Shown: positions 30,643 through 38,824 of the stretch, one piece after another | Layout: each line of letters begins with the position of its first letter | How positions within the stretch are numbered: the stretch's first letter is position 1 | Position numbers and translations under genes: made by a program | Notes under the pieces: model-generated | Told to the model about the DNA's origin: nothing | Database searches by the model: none | Seen by the model: only the letters and a program-made list of their open reading frames with translations | Source of the DNA: Micropruina glycogenica | GTDB taxonomy: Bacteria > Actinomycetota > Actinomycetes > Propionibacteriales > Propionibacteriaceae | DNA length: 64,000 nucleotides | Assembly (NCBI RefSeq): GCF_039524395.1 | Contig: NZ_BAAAGO010000006.1 | Reading direction: 5' to 3' (one strand)

Positions 30643-31602
30643 TCAGCCCTGACTCGTTCCGCCGCCGCGGACGTGCGCCTGCCGCACCAGAGCCGCGCAC
30701 AGCTCACCGAAGTCGAGTTCGGCCGCCTCGACGGCGAGCGGAACCAGCGACGTTTCGGTCATGCCGGGCGCCACGTTGGTTTCGATGAACACCGGCCCGT
30801 CGGCGTCGATGATGATGTCGGTGCGCGACAGGTCACGCAGGCCCAGTTCGGCGTGCACGGCCAGCCCCATGGCGGCGCAGGCCTCGGCGTTCTCGTCGGT
30901 GATGTTGGCGGGCGCGATGAACCGGGTCTCGCCCGCGGTGTAGCGGGCGGTGTAGTCGTACACGCCTGCGCGTGGACGAATCTCGACCGCCGGCAGCGCA
31001 CGTGGGCCCTCGCCGATGTCGATCACGGTGACCGCCACCTCGGTGCCGGCGACGAACCGTTCGATCACCGCGAGCTCGCCGTAGGCGAAGGCGGCGACCA
31101 GAGCGGCGGGCAGGGCTTCGACCCGGTCGACGCGGGTGCAGCCCAGGGCCGAGCCGCTGCGACTGGGTTTGACCATGAGCGGCAGGCCCAGTTGGCGAAC
31201 CACCGACTGCACCAGGGCCGGAGCACCCAGCTCGCGGAACACCGAGTTGGGCAAGGCCACCTGCTCGGGCTTGCGCACCGTCACCAGCGGAGTGCAGATC
31301 GACTTGTCGAACGCGCGTTGCGAGGCCGGGCCGGACGACCCCACGTAGGGCACGCCCAACAGATCGAGCACCGTGCGCAGCGCACCGTCCTCGCCGTCGC
31401 CTCCGTGCAGCACCGGAAAGACGACCGGATCGGGGGTGGTCGCCAGCAGGTCGGCCAGCCCTGCTGTGACGTCGGACTCGACCACGTCGTGGCCACGGTC
31501 GCGCAGGGCCTGGGCTACGCGGCGTCCGGACCGCAGCGACACGTCGCGCTCGTGCGACAGACCGCCAGCCAGCACCACGATGGTGCCGATCTCGCTGCTC
31601 AT
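30643..31602 (-). CDS. ddl: D-alanine--D-alanine ligase family protein
   Basis: A 319-aa ATP-grasp ligase that makes D-Ala-D-Ala for peptidoglycan. GGLSHERDVSLRSG is the N-terminal motif, HGGDGEDG the Ddl signature (HGxxGEDG), and ETNVAPGMTETSLVP the C-terminal metal and substrate motif. ATG 31602 is preceded by AGAGAGG; longer starts would overlap the upstream gene. The protein is at the short end for Ddl and is remote from mur genes, so a role as a second ligase or a related dipeptide ligase is possible. Confidence 0.88.
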   Translation of the reverse strand: MSSEIGTIVVLAGGLSHERDVSLRSGRRVAQALRDRGHDVVESDVTAGLADLLATTPDPVVFPVLHGGDGEDGALRTVLDLLGVPYVGSSGPASQRAFDKSICTPLVTVRKPEQVALPNSVFRELGAPALVQSVVRQLGLPLMVKPSRSGSALGCTRVDRVEALPAALVAAFAYGELAVIERFVAGTEVAVTVIDIGEGPRALPAVEIRPRAGVYDYTARYTAGETRFIAPANITDENAEACAAMGLAVHAELGLRDLSRTDIIIDADGPVFIETNVAPGMTETSLVPLAVEAAELDFGELCAALVRQAHVRGGGTSQG

Positions 31603-31621
31603 GCTCTGTGCGCCTCTCTGG

Positions 31622-32947
31622 CTAGGTGATATCGGGTGCTGGGCCGGTGGTGAGGTCACGGTGCACGGCCTCGACGGTGCCGGCGTCGATACCGAAGGTA
31701 CGCAGCATGTCGAGCTCGTCGTGGATCACCTCACCGAGCCGCCGGGTGCCCTCGACGATGCGCTCTTCGCTCGGAAAGCAGAACGACAATCTCATGTTGC
31801 GACTACCCAGGCCGTCGGCGTAGAACGCCGTGCCGGGCACGTAGGCGACCCGAGCCGACACCGCGCGCGGCAGCATCGATTGGCTGTCGAGCCCTTCGGG
31901 CATGGTCAGCCACACGAAGAATCCGCCGGTCGGGTGCGTCCACGTGCAGCCGGGGGGCATGTTCTCGGTCAAGCCGCGCAGCATGGCGTCGCGGCGGCCG
32001 CGGTACATGTCGCGGTAGGCCACGATCTGCGCGCGCCAGTCGAACTGATGCAGGTAGGTCGAGATGGCGAACTGACTGAACACGGGCGGCGCCAGGGTGG
32101 CAGACTCCTGCGCCAGGGTCAGCTTCTCTCGGACGGCGTGCGGCGCCAACGCCCAACCCACCCGGAACCCCGGGGCGAACGTCTTGCTGAACGAGCCCAG
32201 GTAGATCACCCGCTCGTCGTCCATCGAGCGCAGGGCGGGCAGTGGCTCGCCCTCGATGGTGAGCAGTCCGTAGGGGTTGTCTTCGACGATCAGCAGGTCG
32301 AGCTCATGCGCGACCGCGATGAGTTCGCGGCGGCGCTCGAGGCTCTGGGTGACGCCGGTGGGGTTTTGAAAGTTGGGGATCGTGTACAGAAACTTGACTC
32401 GCTTGCCCACCGCCCGGCAGGCCGCGACGGCTTCGCGCAGGGCCTGCGGCACGATGCCGCGCTCGTCCATGGCCACCTGCACGATCTGCACCTGATAGGC
32501 GCGAAACGTGCCCAGCGCCCCCACGTATGAGGGCGCCTCGGCAAGAATCACGTCGCCGGGGTCGCAGAACGTTCGGGTGACCAGGTCGAGCGCCTGCTGC
32601 GACCCGCAACTCACCACGACGTCGTCGGGGTGCGCGGCGATGGCTTCTTCGGCCATCACCTCGGTGATGTGCTCGCGCATGAACGGCTCGCCCTGCCCCG
32701 AGCCGTACTGCATGGCCTGCGCGCCCCGGTCTCTGATCAGGGCGGCGATGGCCTCGCCGATCGCCTCGCGCGGCAGGTCGGCGATGTTCGGCATGCCGCC
32801 CGCCAGCGACACCACCTCGGGCCGGTTGGCCACCGAGAACAGAGCGCGTACGGCCGACACGGTGAGCCCGTGGGTGCGTTCGGCGTAGGTGTCGATCCAC
32901 GGGTCGAGAACCGTGTCACGACGCGTGACGGGTTGCGGCAGGCTCAC
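31622..32947 (-). CDS. PLP-dependent class I/II aminotransferase
   Basis: A 441-aa fold-type I aminotransferase of the 2-aminoadipate/MocR-like subgroup without an HTH. SLAGGMPN, YGSGQGEP, NPTG in PNFQNPTGVT, and the Schiff-base Lys in SFSKTFAPGFRVGW are all present. Substrate is not predictable; relatives act on 2-aminoadipate, valine or aromatic amino acids. It heads a probable aminotransferase-ddl-SURF1 operon, 19 bp upstream of ddl. Confidence 0.92.
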   Translation of the reverse strand: MSLPQPVTRRDTVLDPWIDTYAERTHGLTVSAVRALFSVANRPEVVSLAGGMPNIADLPREAIGEAIAALIRDRGAQAMQYGSGQGEPFMREHITEVMAEEAIAAHPDDVVVSCGSQQALDLVTRTFCDPGDVILAEAPSYVGALGTFRAYQVQIVQVAMDERGIVPQALREAVAACRAVGKRVKFLYTIPNFQNPTGVTQSLERRRELIAVAHELDLLIVEDNPYGLLTIEGEPLPALRSMDDERVIYLGSFSKTFAPGFRVGWALAPHAVREKLTLAQESATLAPPVFSQFAISTYLHQFDWRAQIVAYRDMYRGRRDAMLRGLTENMPPGCTWTHPTGGFFVWLTMPEGLDSQSMLPRAVSARVAYVPGTAFYADGLGSRNMRLSFCFPSEERIVEGTRRLGEVIHDELDMLRTFGIDAGTVEAVHRDLTTGPAPDIT

Positions 32948-33009
32948 CGGCCCAGCTTAGCCAGATGCCTAAGATGACAGTGGTCGCGGCGCGAACGGCA
33001 GGAGGACCC

Positions 33010-33555
33010 GTGATCGGTGTCGAACTGGTGACCTCGGCGATGCTGCGCGGGCTGGCCTGCCCCTACTGCGGCCTGGCCGTGCCCGCCGATGAGGCCGATG
33101 CGGTCTCGGCACAAGCGGCTTGGGGCTGGTGCGCGGCACGAGCGGTGGCCGAGGGCCGCACGGTCGGCCTGCTGCTGCTGACGCCGGACGGCAGTGGTTC
33201 GCGCTCGCCGGCCCGTATCGTCACTGCCTTTGTTGCGCCCGAGCTCGTCGGGGCGGGCACCGGACGCGAACTGGTGCGCACCGCAGCCGCCGGGTTGGTG
33301 CGGGCGAGGGTGGGCTCTGTTCGAGCGACGTCGTCAGCGGTTCGGAGTTGTTCGAGCCTGCCCGCGGGCTTTCTGCTGGCCACCGGGTTCACGCCTTCTG
33401 AGCGTGCCGGACGGTGGCGCCTCGACCTGGGCGCCACCGCACGCGTGCCCTTCGAAGGCGTGATGGATCGCTTGGAACGCCTGGTTCAGTCGGTTCGGCC
33501 GGTGGCCCCGCCCGAACCGGCGGGTCGTCAGGTCATCGGCGCCTGGCGCAGCTGA
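33010..33555 (+). CDS. GNAT-like N-acetyltransferase family protein
   Basis: A 181-aa protein. The central segment VTAFVAPELVGAGTGRELVRTAAAGL is a GNAT acetyl-CoA binding motif (a V-A-P start and a G-x-G-x-G/A-like loop). An N-terminal CPYCG motif is unusual for GNATs. The GTG at 33010 has AGGAGGA two to three bases upstream; an ATG at 32965 also exists. Its position between parB and the trx genes corresponds to Rv3916c in M. tuberculosis. Substrate unknown. Confidence 0.75.
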   Translation: MIGVELVTSAMLRGLACPYCGLAVPADEADAVSAQAAWGWCAARAVAEGRTVGLLLLTPDGSGSRSPARIVTAFVAPELVGAGTGRELVRTAAAGLVRARVGSVRATSSAVRSCSSLPAGFLLATGFTPSERAGRWRLDLGATARVPFEGVMDRLERLVQSVRPVAPPEPAGRQVIGAWRS

Positions 33556-33716
33556 GCATTGCCGAGTGCAGTGGTTGATACGGGCTGACTAGGTGTTTCG
33601 ATGAGCGCACCACCAGTTCAGCGTGGGCGTTCGGCGGGCTCAACCCACGAGTCTCGGCGTGGATCTCGCAAGAGCTCGGTCAGCCACGGGTCATGACCCG
33701 GCCGACCAGCGCTGCG

Positions 33717-34040
33717 TCAGATGAACTCCTCGATGGCGCGAATCAGCGCGGCCTTGGTCTTGCCGCCGGTGAACGACTTGACGACCTCGCCGCCCGAGAA
33801 GATCTGAATGGTCGGCAGGCCGAGCACGCCCTGCTCGGTGGGCACCCGCGGGTTGGTGTTGGTGTCGAGCTTGTAGAAGCCCATGCGGTCGCCGAACTCG
33901 CCGGCCAGCTCGTCGATGATCGGGGCGATCTGGCGGCAGGGGGCGCACCAGTCGGCCCAGTAGTCGACCAGTACCGGTTTGGTCGCCTTGACGACCAGCG
34001 ATTCGAAGGTGTCGTCGGTGACGGCGTTGACTTCAGCCAT
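33717..34040 (-). CDS. trxA: thioredoxin
   Basis: A 107-aa disulfide reductant with active site WCAPC at residues 32-36 and the cis-proline motif at LGLPTIQIF. ATG 34040 has AGAGGAAC upstream. It follows trxB by 54 bp on the same strand, forming the reductase-thioredoxin pair. The 161-bp spacer to the GNAT gene shows nothing notable. Confidence 0.97.
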   Translation of the reverse strand: MAEVNAVTDDTFESLVVKATKPVLVDYWADWCAPCRQIAPIIDELAGEFGDRMGFYKLDTNTNPRVPTEQGVLGLPTIQIFSGGEVVKSFTGGKTKAALIRAIEEFI

Positions 34041-34094
34041 CGTGTTCCTCTCGATTGTGGGTGGGGGCCCTCTGGGTCGTTCAGCCTGTGACGG

Positions 34095-35072
34095 TCAGAC
34101 GCTAGCGCCCGACTCAGACAGTTCGTTCAGGTCGGCCAGGCCTTCGATGTCTGCCAGGTAGCGCTCGGCGTCCAGAGCGGCCGAGCACCCGGTGCCGGCC
34201 GCCGTGATGGCCTGCCGGTAGGTGTGGTCGACCAGGTCGCCGGCGGCGAACACGCCGGGCAGGTTGGTGTGGGTGGTACCGGGCTGCACCAGCACGTAAC
34301 CGGCGGCGTCGAGGTCGATCTGCCCCTGCACCAGAGCGGATCGGGGGTCGTGACCGATGGCGATGAAGCAGCCCTGAACCTCCAGGTCGCGCTCTTCACC
34401 GGTGGTGGTGTCGGCGAGGGTGATCGAGGTGAGCGACGGGTTGCCGTTGAGTGACACCACCCGCGAGTTCCACGCGAAGCTGATCTTGGGGTCGGCCTCG
34501 GCGCGGGCGATCATGATCTTCGAGGCGCGCAGTTCGTCGCGGCGGTGCACCACAGTGACCGAGCTGGCGAAGCGCGACAAGAACGTGGCCTCCTCAAGCG
34601 CCGAATCACCACCGCCGATCACGGCGATGGCCTTGTCGCGAAAGAAGAAGCCGTCGCAGGTGGCGCACCAACTCACGCCTCGTCCACTCAGCTCGTCCTC
34701 ACCCGGCACGCCCAGCCGGCGATAGCCCGACCCCATGGCCAGAATCACCGCCTTGGCGTGGTGCACGCCACCGGCAGAGTCGGTGACCGACTTGATCACA
34801 CCGGTGAGATCGACCTCCACGATGTCGTCGGTGACGATCTCGGCGCCGAAACGCTCGGCCTGAGCACGCAGGTTGCCCATCAGGTCGGGCCCCATGATGC
34901 CTTCGGGAAAACCGGGAAAGTTCTCGACGTCGGTGGTGTTCATCAGCGCACCGCCGGCCTCGACGGCGCCCTCGAAGATCAGCGGGTGCAGGTCGGCCCG
35001 CGCCGCGTAGATGGCCGCGGTGTAACCCGACGGGCCGGAGCCGATGATGATGACTTCACGAACCTCTGACAT
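34095..35072 (-). CDS. trxB: thioredoxin reductase
   Basis: A 325-aa NADPH-dependent flavoenzyme. FAD-binding GSGPSGYTAAIYAAR is at the N-terminus, the redox centre CATC lies in SWCATCDGFFF near residue 136, the NADPH motif GGGDSAL follows, and the C-terminal FAD motif is GVFAAGDLVDHTYRQ. In mycobacteria the sigM gene group lies directly upstream of trxB; here about 23 kb of other genes intervene. Confidence 0.97.
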   Translation of the reverse strand: MSEVREVIIIGSGPSGYTAAIYAARADLHPLIFEGAVEAGGALMNTTDVENFPGFPEGIMGPDLMGNLRAQAERFGAEIVTDDIVEVDLTGVIKSVTDSAGGVHHAKAVILAMGSGYRRLGVPGEDELSGRGVSWCATCDGFFFRDKAIAVIGGGDSALEEATFLSRFASSVTVVHRRDELRASKIMIARAEADPKISFAWNSRVVSLNGNPSLTSITLADTTTGEERDLEVQGCFIAIGHDPRSALVQGQIDLDAAGYVLVQPGTTHTNLPGVFAAGDLVDHTYRQAITAAGTGCSAALDAERYLADIEGLADLNELSESGASV

Positions 35073-35250
35073 GCACTACCCCGTGGTGTTGAGACGACCC
35101 CGACAGCCTACCGCCGCTTGCTTCTGCACCAACTCCGGCCGCGGGCGGGGTATTCCGCAATCAACTTCGGGGGACTCTTCGATCACCGCAAGTTGACTTC
35201 TGGCCGTCTGCCGTTGCCTCCCCCGGCACCGGTGAACTGCACTGAAACCG

Positions 35251-35302
35251 GCCGCTGGTGGGCAGTGGCCGAGTCAGCGTCGAAGGCGACGATCGCCCGA
35301 CG
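35251..35302 (+). repeat. CTG-GTGGG-CAG hairpin plus conserved flank, copy 1
   Basis: GGCCGCTG and CAGTGGCC pair around a GTGGG loop (35250-35270), followed by TCGAAGGCGACGATCGCC. A copy with the same loop and flank but a different outer stem is at 38616-38670. The two bracket the five-gene cassette. The rest of 35073-35317 shows only a weak AATCAACTT/AAGTTGACTT inverted repeat. Confidence 0.7.
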
Positions 35303-35317
35303 CGGAAAGGAAGCATC

Positions 35318-35560
35318 ATGTTGGAGACCTACGTCAAGACCCGCATCGCGGTCGAGTCGTTCGTGCGTCGGCAGGCCGAACTGGCTACCAGCAGCGAGTA
35401 CCGCTGGGTGTGGCTGGTGCTGATCGGCATTCTCGTCGTCGCCGCCGCCGTCGCCTGGGTGTACTGCCGCAACGCCGGCTACCGCGGTTTCACCGGCGAC
35501 ATCCAGGCCGTCCGCGGGCCGTGGGGCATCAAGATCGGCGTCAAGCTCGGCTGCTACTGA
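35318..35560 (+). CDS. 80-aa single-pass membrane peptide, candidate secreted-peptide precursor
   Basis: A short protein of unknown family. Residues 1-29 are charged and cytoplasmic-like. Residues 30-49 form a hydrophobic helix (VWLVLIGILVVAAAVAW). The last 30 residues are cationic, rich in Gly and aromatic residues and end in GIKIGVKLGCY. Cys50 and Cys79 could form a ring of about 28 residues. ATG 35318 has AAAGGAAG four bases upstream, a strong site. It is the first gene of a run containing an ABC ATPase, a permease and a site-2-type protease. A plausible reading, not proven, is a precursor cut in or near the membrane and exported as a small toxin or signal. It might instead be a structural subunit of the transporter. 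Confidence 0.75.
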   Translation: MLETYVKTRIAVESFVRRQAELATSSEYRWVWLVLIGILVVAAAVAWVYCRNAGYRGFTGDIQAVRGPWGIKIGVKLGCY

Positions 35561-35597
35561 CCCCCGGTCGCTGAGCTGAACCCCTGAAGGAGGAGTG

Positions 35598-36404
35598 GTG
35601 GACTTTCCGCTGCAGGTCGACAACCTGACCAAGGTGTACGGACGCCAGCGTGGCATCGACGGCGCGAGTTTCACGGTGCGGCCCGGCCGCATCGTGGGGC
35701 TGCTGGGGCCCAACGGCAGCGGAAAGTCCACCACCCTGCACTGCATCACCGGCTACCACCGGCTCAGTTCGGGCGGCATCACGATCGCCGGCCACCCTCA
35801 CGACACCGCCGCGGCCAAGAACCGCCTGGGCTTCTTGCCCGACGACCTGCCGCTGCCCGAATCGCTGAGCGGTCGCGAACTGTTGATGCTGCATGCCCAT
35901 CTGCGGCCCGGCCTCGACCTCGCGGCCGCCTACGACCTGTTCGACGTCTTCGACCTGGCCGACCACCTCGACAAGTACGTGGGCGACTACTCCCACGGCA
36001 TGAAGCGCAAGCTGCAACTCGTGCTGGCCACGGCGCACCGTCCGCGGTTGCTGGTGCTCGACGAACCGTTGCGCGGCCTCGACCCCGAAGCCGCGATCTT
36101 GATGAACACCGTCATCGAACGCTCCGCGGGCGCCGGCAACGGCGTGCTGATCGCCACCCACGACCTGTTCGCCGCCGAACGCGGCTGTGACGAGGTGGTG
36201 ATCGTCAGCGAAGGACGCGTCGTCACCCAGGGCGCCCCGGCCGAGCTGCTCGAGCGGCACCGCGCCGCCAACCTGGAGGCGCTGTTCCTTGCCCTCACCG
36301 GCATCGGCACCGGCTTGGAGCGCAAGCTGCAACACCTCACCCACACCCTCGATCCCGACCGCATCGATCCGGTCGCAACCGAAGTCTCAGGAGGCATCTC
36401 ATGA
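35598..36404 (+). CDS. ABC transporter ATP-binding protein
   Basis: A 268-aa ATPase of the drug/peptide-export (CcmA-like) class. Walker A is GPNGSGKS at residues 37-44, the signature is YSHGMKRKLQL (an SHGMK variant of LSGGQ), and Walker B is LLVLDEPLRGLDP. Residues after about 215 form a C-terminal extension. A strong AAGGAGGA precedes two consecutive GTG codons (35595, 35598); the second has better spacing. The start follows the 80-aa peptide gene by 37 bp, and its stop overlaps the next gene by 4 bp. Confidence 0.93.
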   Translation: MDFPLQVDNLTKVYGRQRGIDGASFTVRPGRIVGLLGPNGSGKSTTLHCITGYHRLSSGGITIAGHPHDTAAAKNRLGFLPDDLPLPESLSGRELLMLHAHLRPGLDLAAAYDLFDVFDLADHLDKYVGDYSHGMKRKLQLVLATAHRPRLLVLDEPLRGLDPEAAILMNTVIERSAGAGNGVLIATHDLFAAERGCDEVVIVSEGRVVTQGAPAELLERHRAANLEALFLALTGIGTGLERKLQHLTHTLDPDRIDPVATEVSGGIS

Positions 36405-36652
36405 AGTTCGCCAAGAATCTCGTCCTCACCGCGGCGCTGGTGGTTGCCGGCATGATCGTGGTGGCGGTCGTCTGCTTCACCACCGGGGTCGGCGTGAACG
36501 TGCCCTGGCTGGTCACCGCGCCGCCCCGCGGCGGCGCCGCCCCGTCGATCGACGTGGCCTTCGACCCGCTGGGCCTGGTGGCCGTGACGTTGCTCGGAGC
36601 TGCGCTGTTCACCGCTGTCGGGGCGCTGCGCACCCGGGTCGCCCGGGCCTGA
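36401..36652 (+). CDS. small two-helix membrane protein of the ABC cassette
   Basis: An 83-aa protein with predicted helices at about 7-31 and 56-75 joined by a Pro/Gly-rich loop. It starts with a short basic segment (MKFAKN). The ATG overlaps the ATPase stop, so it is translated with it. No family is recognised. It may be an immunity protein, a permease subunit or an assembly factor; the sequence does not decide. Confidence 0.78.
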   Translation: MKFAKNLVLTAALVVAGMIVVAVVCFTTGVGVNVPWLVTAPPRGGAAPSIDVAFDPLGLVAVTLLGAALFTAVGALRTRVARA

Positions 36653-36658
36653 CGCGCC

Positions 36659-38107
36659 ATGCAGGTGACGAAGGCGAACGAGGGTCGGCACCGGCACCGT
36701 GCGACCGCGGTGTTGTTCGTGGCCGCCTGGAGGTCGTGGTTCAACCAGATCGCCCGAGCCCTGGGGGCCCGCTGGAAGGCGGCGTTGCTGCTGGCAGCGC
36801 TGCTGGCCCTGGTGATCGTGGCCGTGGTGTGGAGTGCGGCCAGCGTGCTCGACAGCATCGGCGGGGTGCAACTGCTGCACGAGGCGCCGGCCGTGGTGGT
36901 CGGCGCTGTCAGCTGCCTCGCGGCACTGGGCACGATTCTGGCGGCCCTCTACACCCCCGACCGCAACACCCTTACCGCGCACCTGTCGCCGTTGCCGATC
37001 GAGCCGGCGGCTCTGCGCCGGGCGGCGCGTACCCAGGAGTTGCTGGTCGGCCTGGTGCTGGCCGTCACCCTGACCGCACCGATTCTCAGCCAGGCGGCAC
37101 TGTCGGGCCCGCCCGAGGCCGCCGTCCGGGGGGTGGCTCTGCTGCTCGGCCTGATCGCGGTGGCCGAGAACCTCACCCTGGTCGCCACCCGCCTGGTCGG
37201 CCTGGCTCTTGCCGCGGGACGCATCGAGCCGTCCGTCGCGCGAGCGCTGGCGGCCCTCGCGGTGCTGGCGGCGTTCGCGTGGATGTTTCTGGCCAGCCTG
37301 CCGATCAACTTCAACGAACCGCACGGGCCGGCCGTCTGGTCGGCCGCGGGACTGGTCTGGGCGTTGGACGGGCCACAGGGCTGGGTGCTGGTCGGCGCCC
37401 TGGGCGCGGTGTCGGGCGGGCTGTGGCTCGCGCTCGGGCGGGTGGACGACATCGAGCCGGGCCGGGGCCGCGACCGACGCGTCTCGGCCCGCCGCGCCGG
37501 CGCGGGCATGGTGAGCCTCGAGCGCCGCCAATGGCTGCGGTTCGGCCCGAACCTGGTGATGCTGATCTTTCTCAACGGGGTGGCGGTGCTGGCGCTGGCC
37601 GGCACCGGCGCGTCCGGCAACGATCCGCTGGGCACCGCCTACCTGATTCTGCCCATGCTCAGCGCCGTCGGCGTCGGTGCCTTCGGGCCGACCAGGCGGG
37701 TGCTGTGGCTGTACCGAATGACCGGGCGGCCGCTGGCCTGGGTTGTACCCAAAATGCTGGCGGTCTGCTCGGTGTGGGCCGTGGTGGTGGTCGGCTACGG
37801 CGCGGCACTGGCGCTGCTCGGCCAGTGGACCTGGCACGACCTGGCCTGGATGCTGCCCATCTCGCTGGCCGAGTTGCTGGTGGCGATGGCGGTGGGCGTG
37901 CTGCTGCCGGTGACCGCCGACCAGTCGATCAGTGGTTCGATCAGCGAGGCCGCCGCGCTGGTGAGCGTCATCGTGCTGGCCGCCGGCTTTCAGAGCGCCC
38001 TGGCCGGGGTCGACAGCCTGTGGTGGGCGCTGGCCCTTCAGGTGGCGGCCATCGGACTGGCTGCGCTGGGCTACGGCCTGGTGTCGGTGCGAGCGGCGCT
38101 GCGATGA
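36659..38107 (+). CDS. large polytopic permease-like protein of the ABC cassette
   Basis: A 482-aa protein with about ten to twelve predicted helices after a short basic N-terminus. The middle contains a hydrophilic loop (about residues 258-285, DDIEPGRGRDRRVSARRAG). The placement after an ATPase gene and the many helices suggest the membrane half of an ABC exporter, although no clear ABC-2 motif is visible. It starts six bases after the small membrane gene and overlaps the protease gene by 4 bp. Confidence 0.82.
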   Translation: MQVTKANEGRHRHRATAVLFVAAWRSWFNQIARALGARWKAALLLAALLALVIVAVVWSAASVLDSIGGVQLLHEAPAVVVGAVSCLAALGTILAALYTPDRNTLTAHLSPLPIEPAALRRAARTQELLVGLVLAVTLTAPILSQAALSGPPEAAVRGVALLLGLIAVAENLTLVATRLVGLALAAGRIEPSVARALAALAVLAAFAWMFLASLPINFNEPHGPAVWSAAGLVWALDGPQGWVLVGALGAVSGGLWLALGRVDDIEPGRGRDRRVSARRAGAGMVSLERRQWLRFGPNLVMLIFLNGVAVLALAGTGASGNDPLGTAYLILPMLSAVGVGAFGPTRRVLWLYRMTGRPLAWVVPKMLAVCSVWAVVVVGYGAALALLGQWTWHDLAWMLPISLAELLVAMAVGVLLPVTADQSISGSISEAAALVSVIVLAAGFQSALAGVDSLWWALALQVAAIGLAALGYGLVSVRAALR

Positions 38108-38637
38108 CGACTGCTCTGGAGCTGCTGCGCGGCTGCCTCAAACCCGGCCTGACCATGGCGGCGTTGTTGTTCGGCCCCGCCACCCTGGCGGGTTGGGCGG
38201 CCGCCGACCTGGCCACCCCGCTCGCGGCCGCCGGCTGGGGGGTGCTGGTGGGGGTGACGGGACTTCTGGCCCACGAGGGCGCACACCTGTGGCTCGCCCG
38301 CCGGTTGGGCGGCCCCGACGCCGCGCGGCTACGGACTTCGTGGCGGGGCCTGTCGGTCGACGCTCCCGGCCTGCACCCGCAGCACAGTGCGGCGGTGGCC
38401 CTGGTCGGGCCGCTGGCAGGCGCAGCGGTGTCGGTCGGCATCGCGGCCCTGACACCGGCGCCGGTCTGGATCGCCACGGCGTTCGCCGGCGTCCATCTGC
38501 TCAACCTGGTACCGGTGCGCCGAACGGACGGGGCGGTGGCGCTGCACGCCGGTTGCGCCGGCCTGGTGCGGCGGTGGGACCTTGAGCGGGCGCAGCTCGA
38601 AACGGCACATAAAGAGGGTGCCACTGGTGGGCAGTGA
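38104..38637 (+). CDS. site-2-protease-like (M50) membrane metallopeptidase
   Basis: A 177-aa intramembrane protease candidate. The zinc motif HEGAH (HExxH) is at about residues 58-62 in a hydrophobic helix, and the third-ligand motif NLVPVRRTDG (N-x2-P-x4-DG) is near residue 138, the exact pairing seen in S2P enzymes. It has about four helices. S2P enzymes cut single-pass helices, and the 80-aa product of the first gene is an obvious candidate substrate. ATG 38104 overlaps the permease stop. Confidence 0.85.
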   Translation: MTTALELLRGCLKPGLTMAALLFGPATLAGWAAADLATPLAAAGWGVLVGVTGLLAHEGAHLWLARRLGGPDAARLRTSWRGLSVDAPGLHPQHSAAVALVGPLAGAAVSVGIAALTPAPVWIATAFAGVHLLNLVPVRRTDGAVALHAGCAGLVRRWDLERAQLETAHKEGATGGQ

Positions 38638-38670
38638 CACCCTCGATATCGAAGGCGACGATCACCGACG
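38616..38670 (+). terminator. hairpin at the end of the ABC cassette, copy 2 of the flank repeat
   Basis: GGGTGCCACTG pairs with CAGTGACACCC around the GTGGG loop (one mismatch), overlapping the protease stop codon. ATCGAAGGCGACGATCACC follows, as in copy 1 at 35251. It probably terminates the cassette. Confidence 0.7.
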
Positions 38671-38824
38671 ACAACGTCAATGGTAGGCCGGGTGGGCGGC
38701 TTCCTTCATCATCTGGGCTTAGCTCGGGATCGTGGTGCGGAGGAGATCCCGGCGTTCGCCGGGATGGCGGTGAGGGGGATGTGGCCCGAGCTGGGAACCG
38801 TCCCCAACTCGCGCCACGGGCTTG
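38671..38824. repeat. spacer with REP palindrome
   Basis: A REP palindrome (38744-38767) and a GGGAACCGTCCCC motif (about 38796) occupy this space between the converging cassette and AraM-like gene. No gene was seen. Confidence 0.65.

Noticed and set aside
29619..30707. 362-codon - strand frame spanning the MITE and part of the SURF1 gene
   Set aside because: It is in a different frame from the real SURF1 protein and is largely repeat DNA; VIPAN-like residues come from REP palindromes.
36289..38637. 782-codon frame over the ABC permease region
   Set aside because: Only its last part, from the ATG at 38104, is real (the M50 protease). The rest is Gly/Arg-rich shadow of the permease gene.
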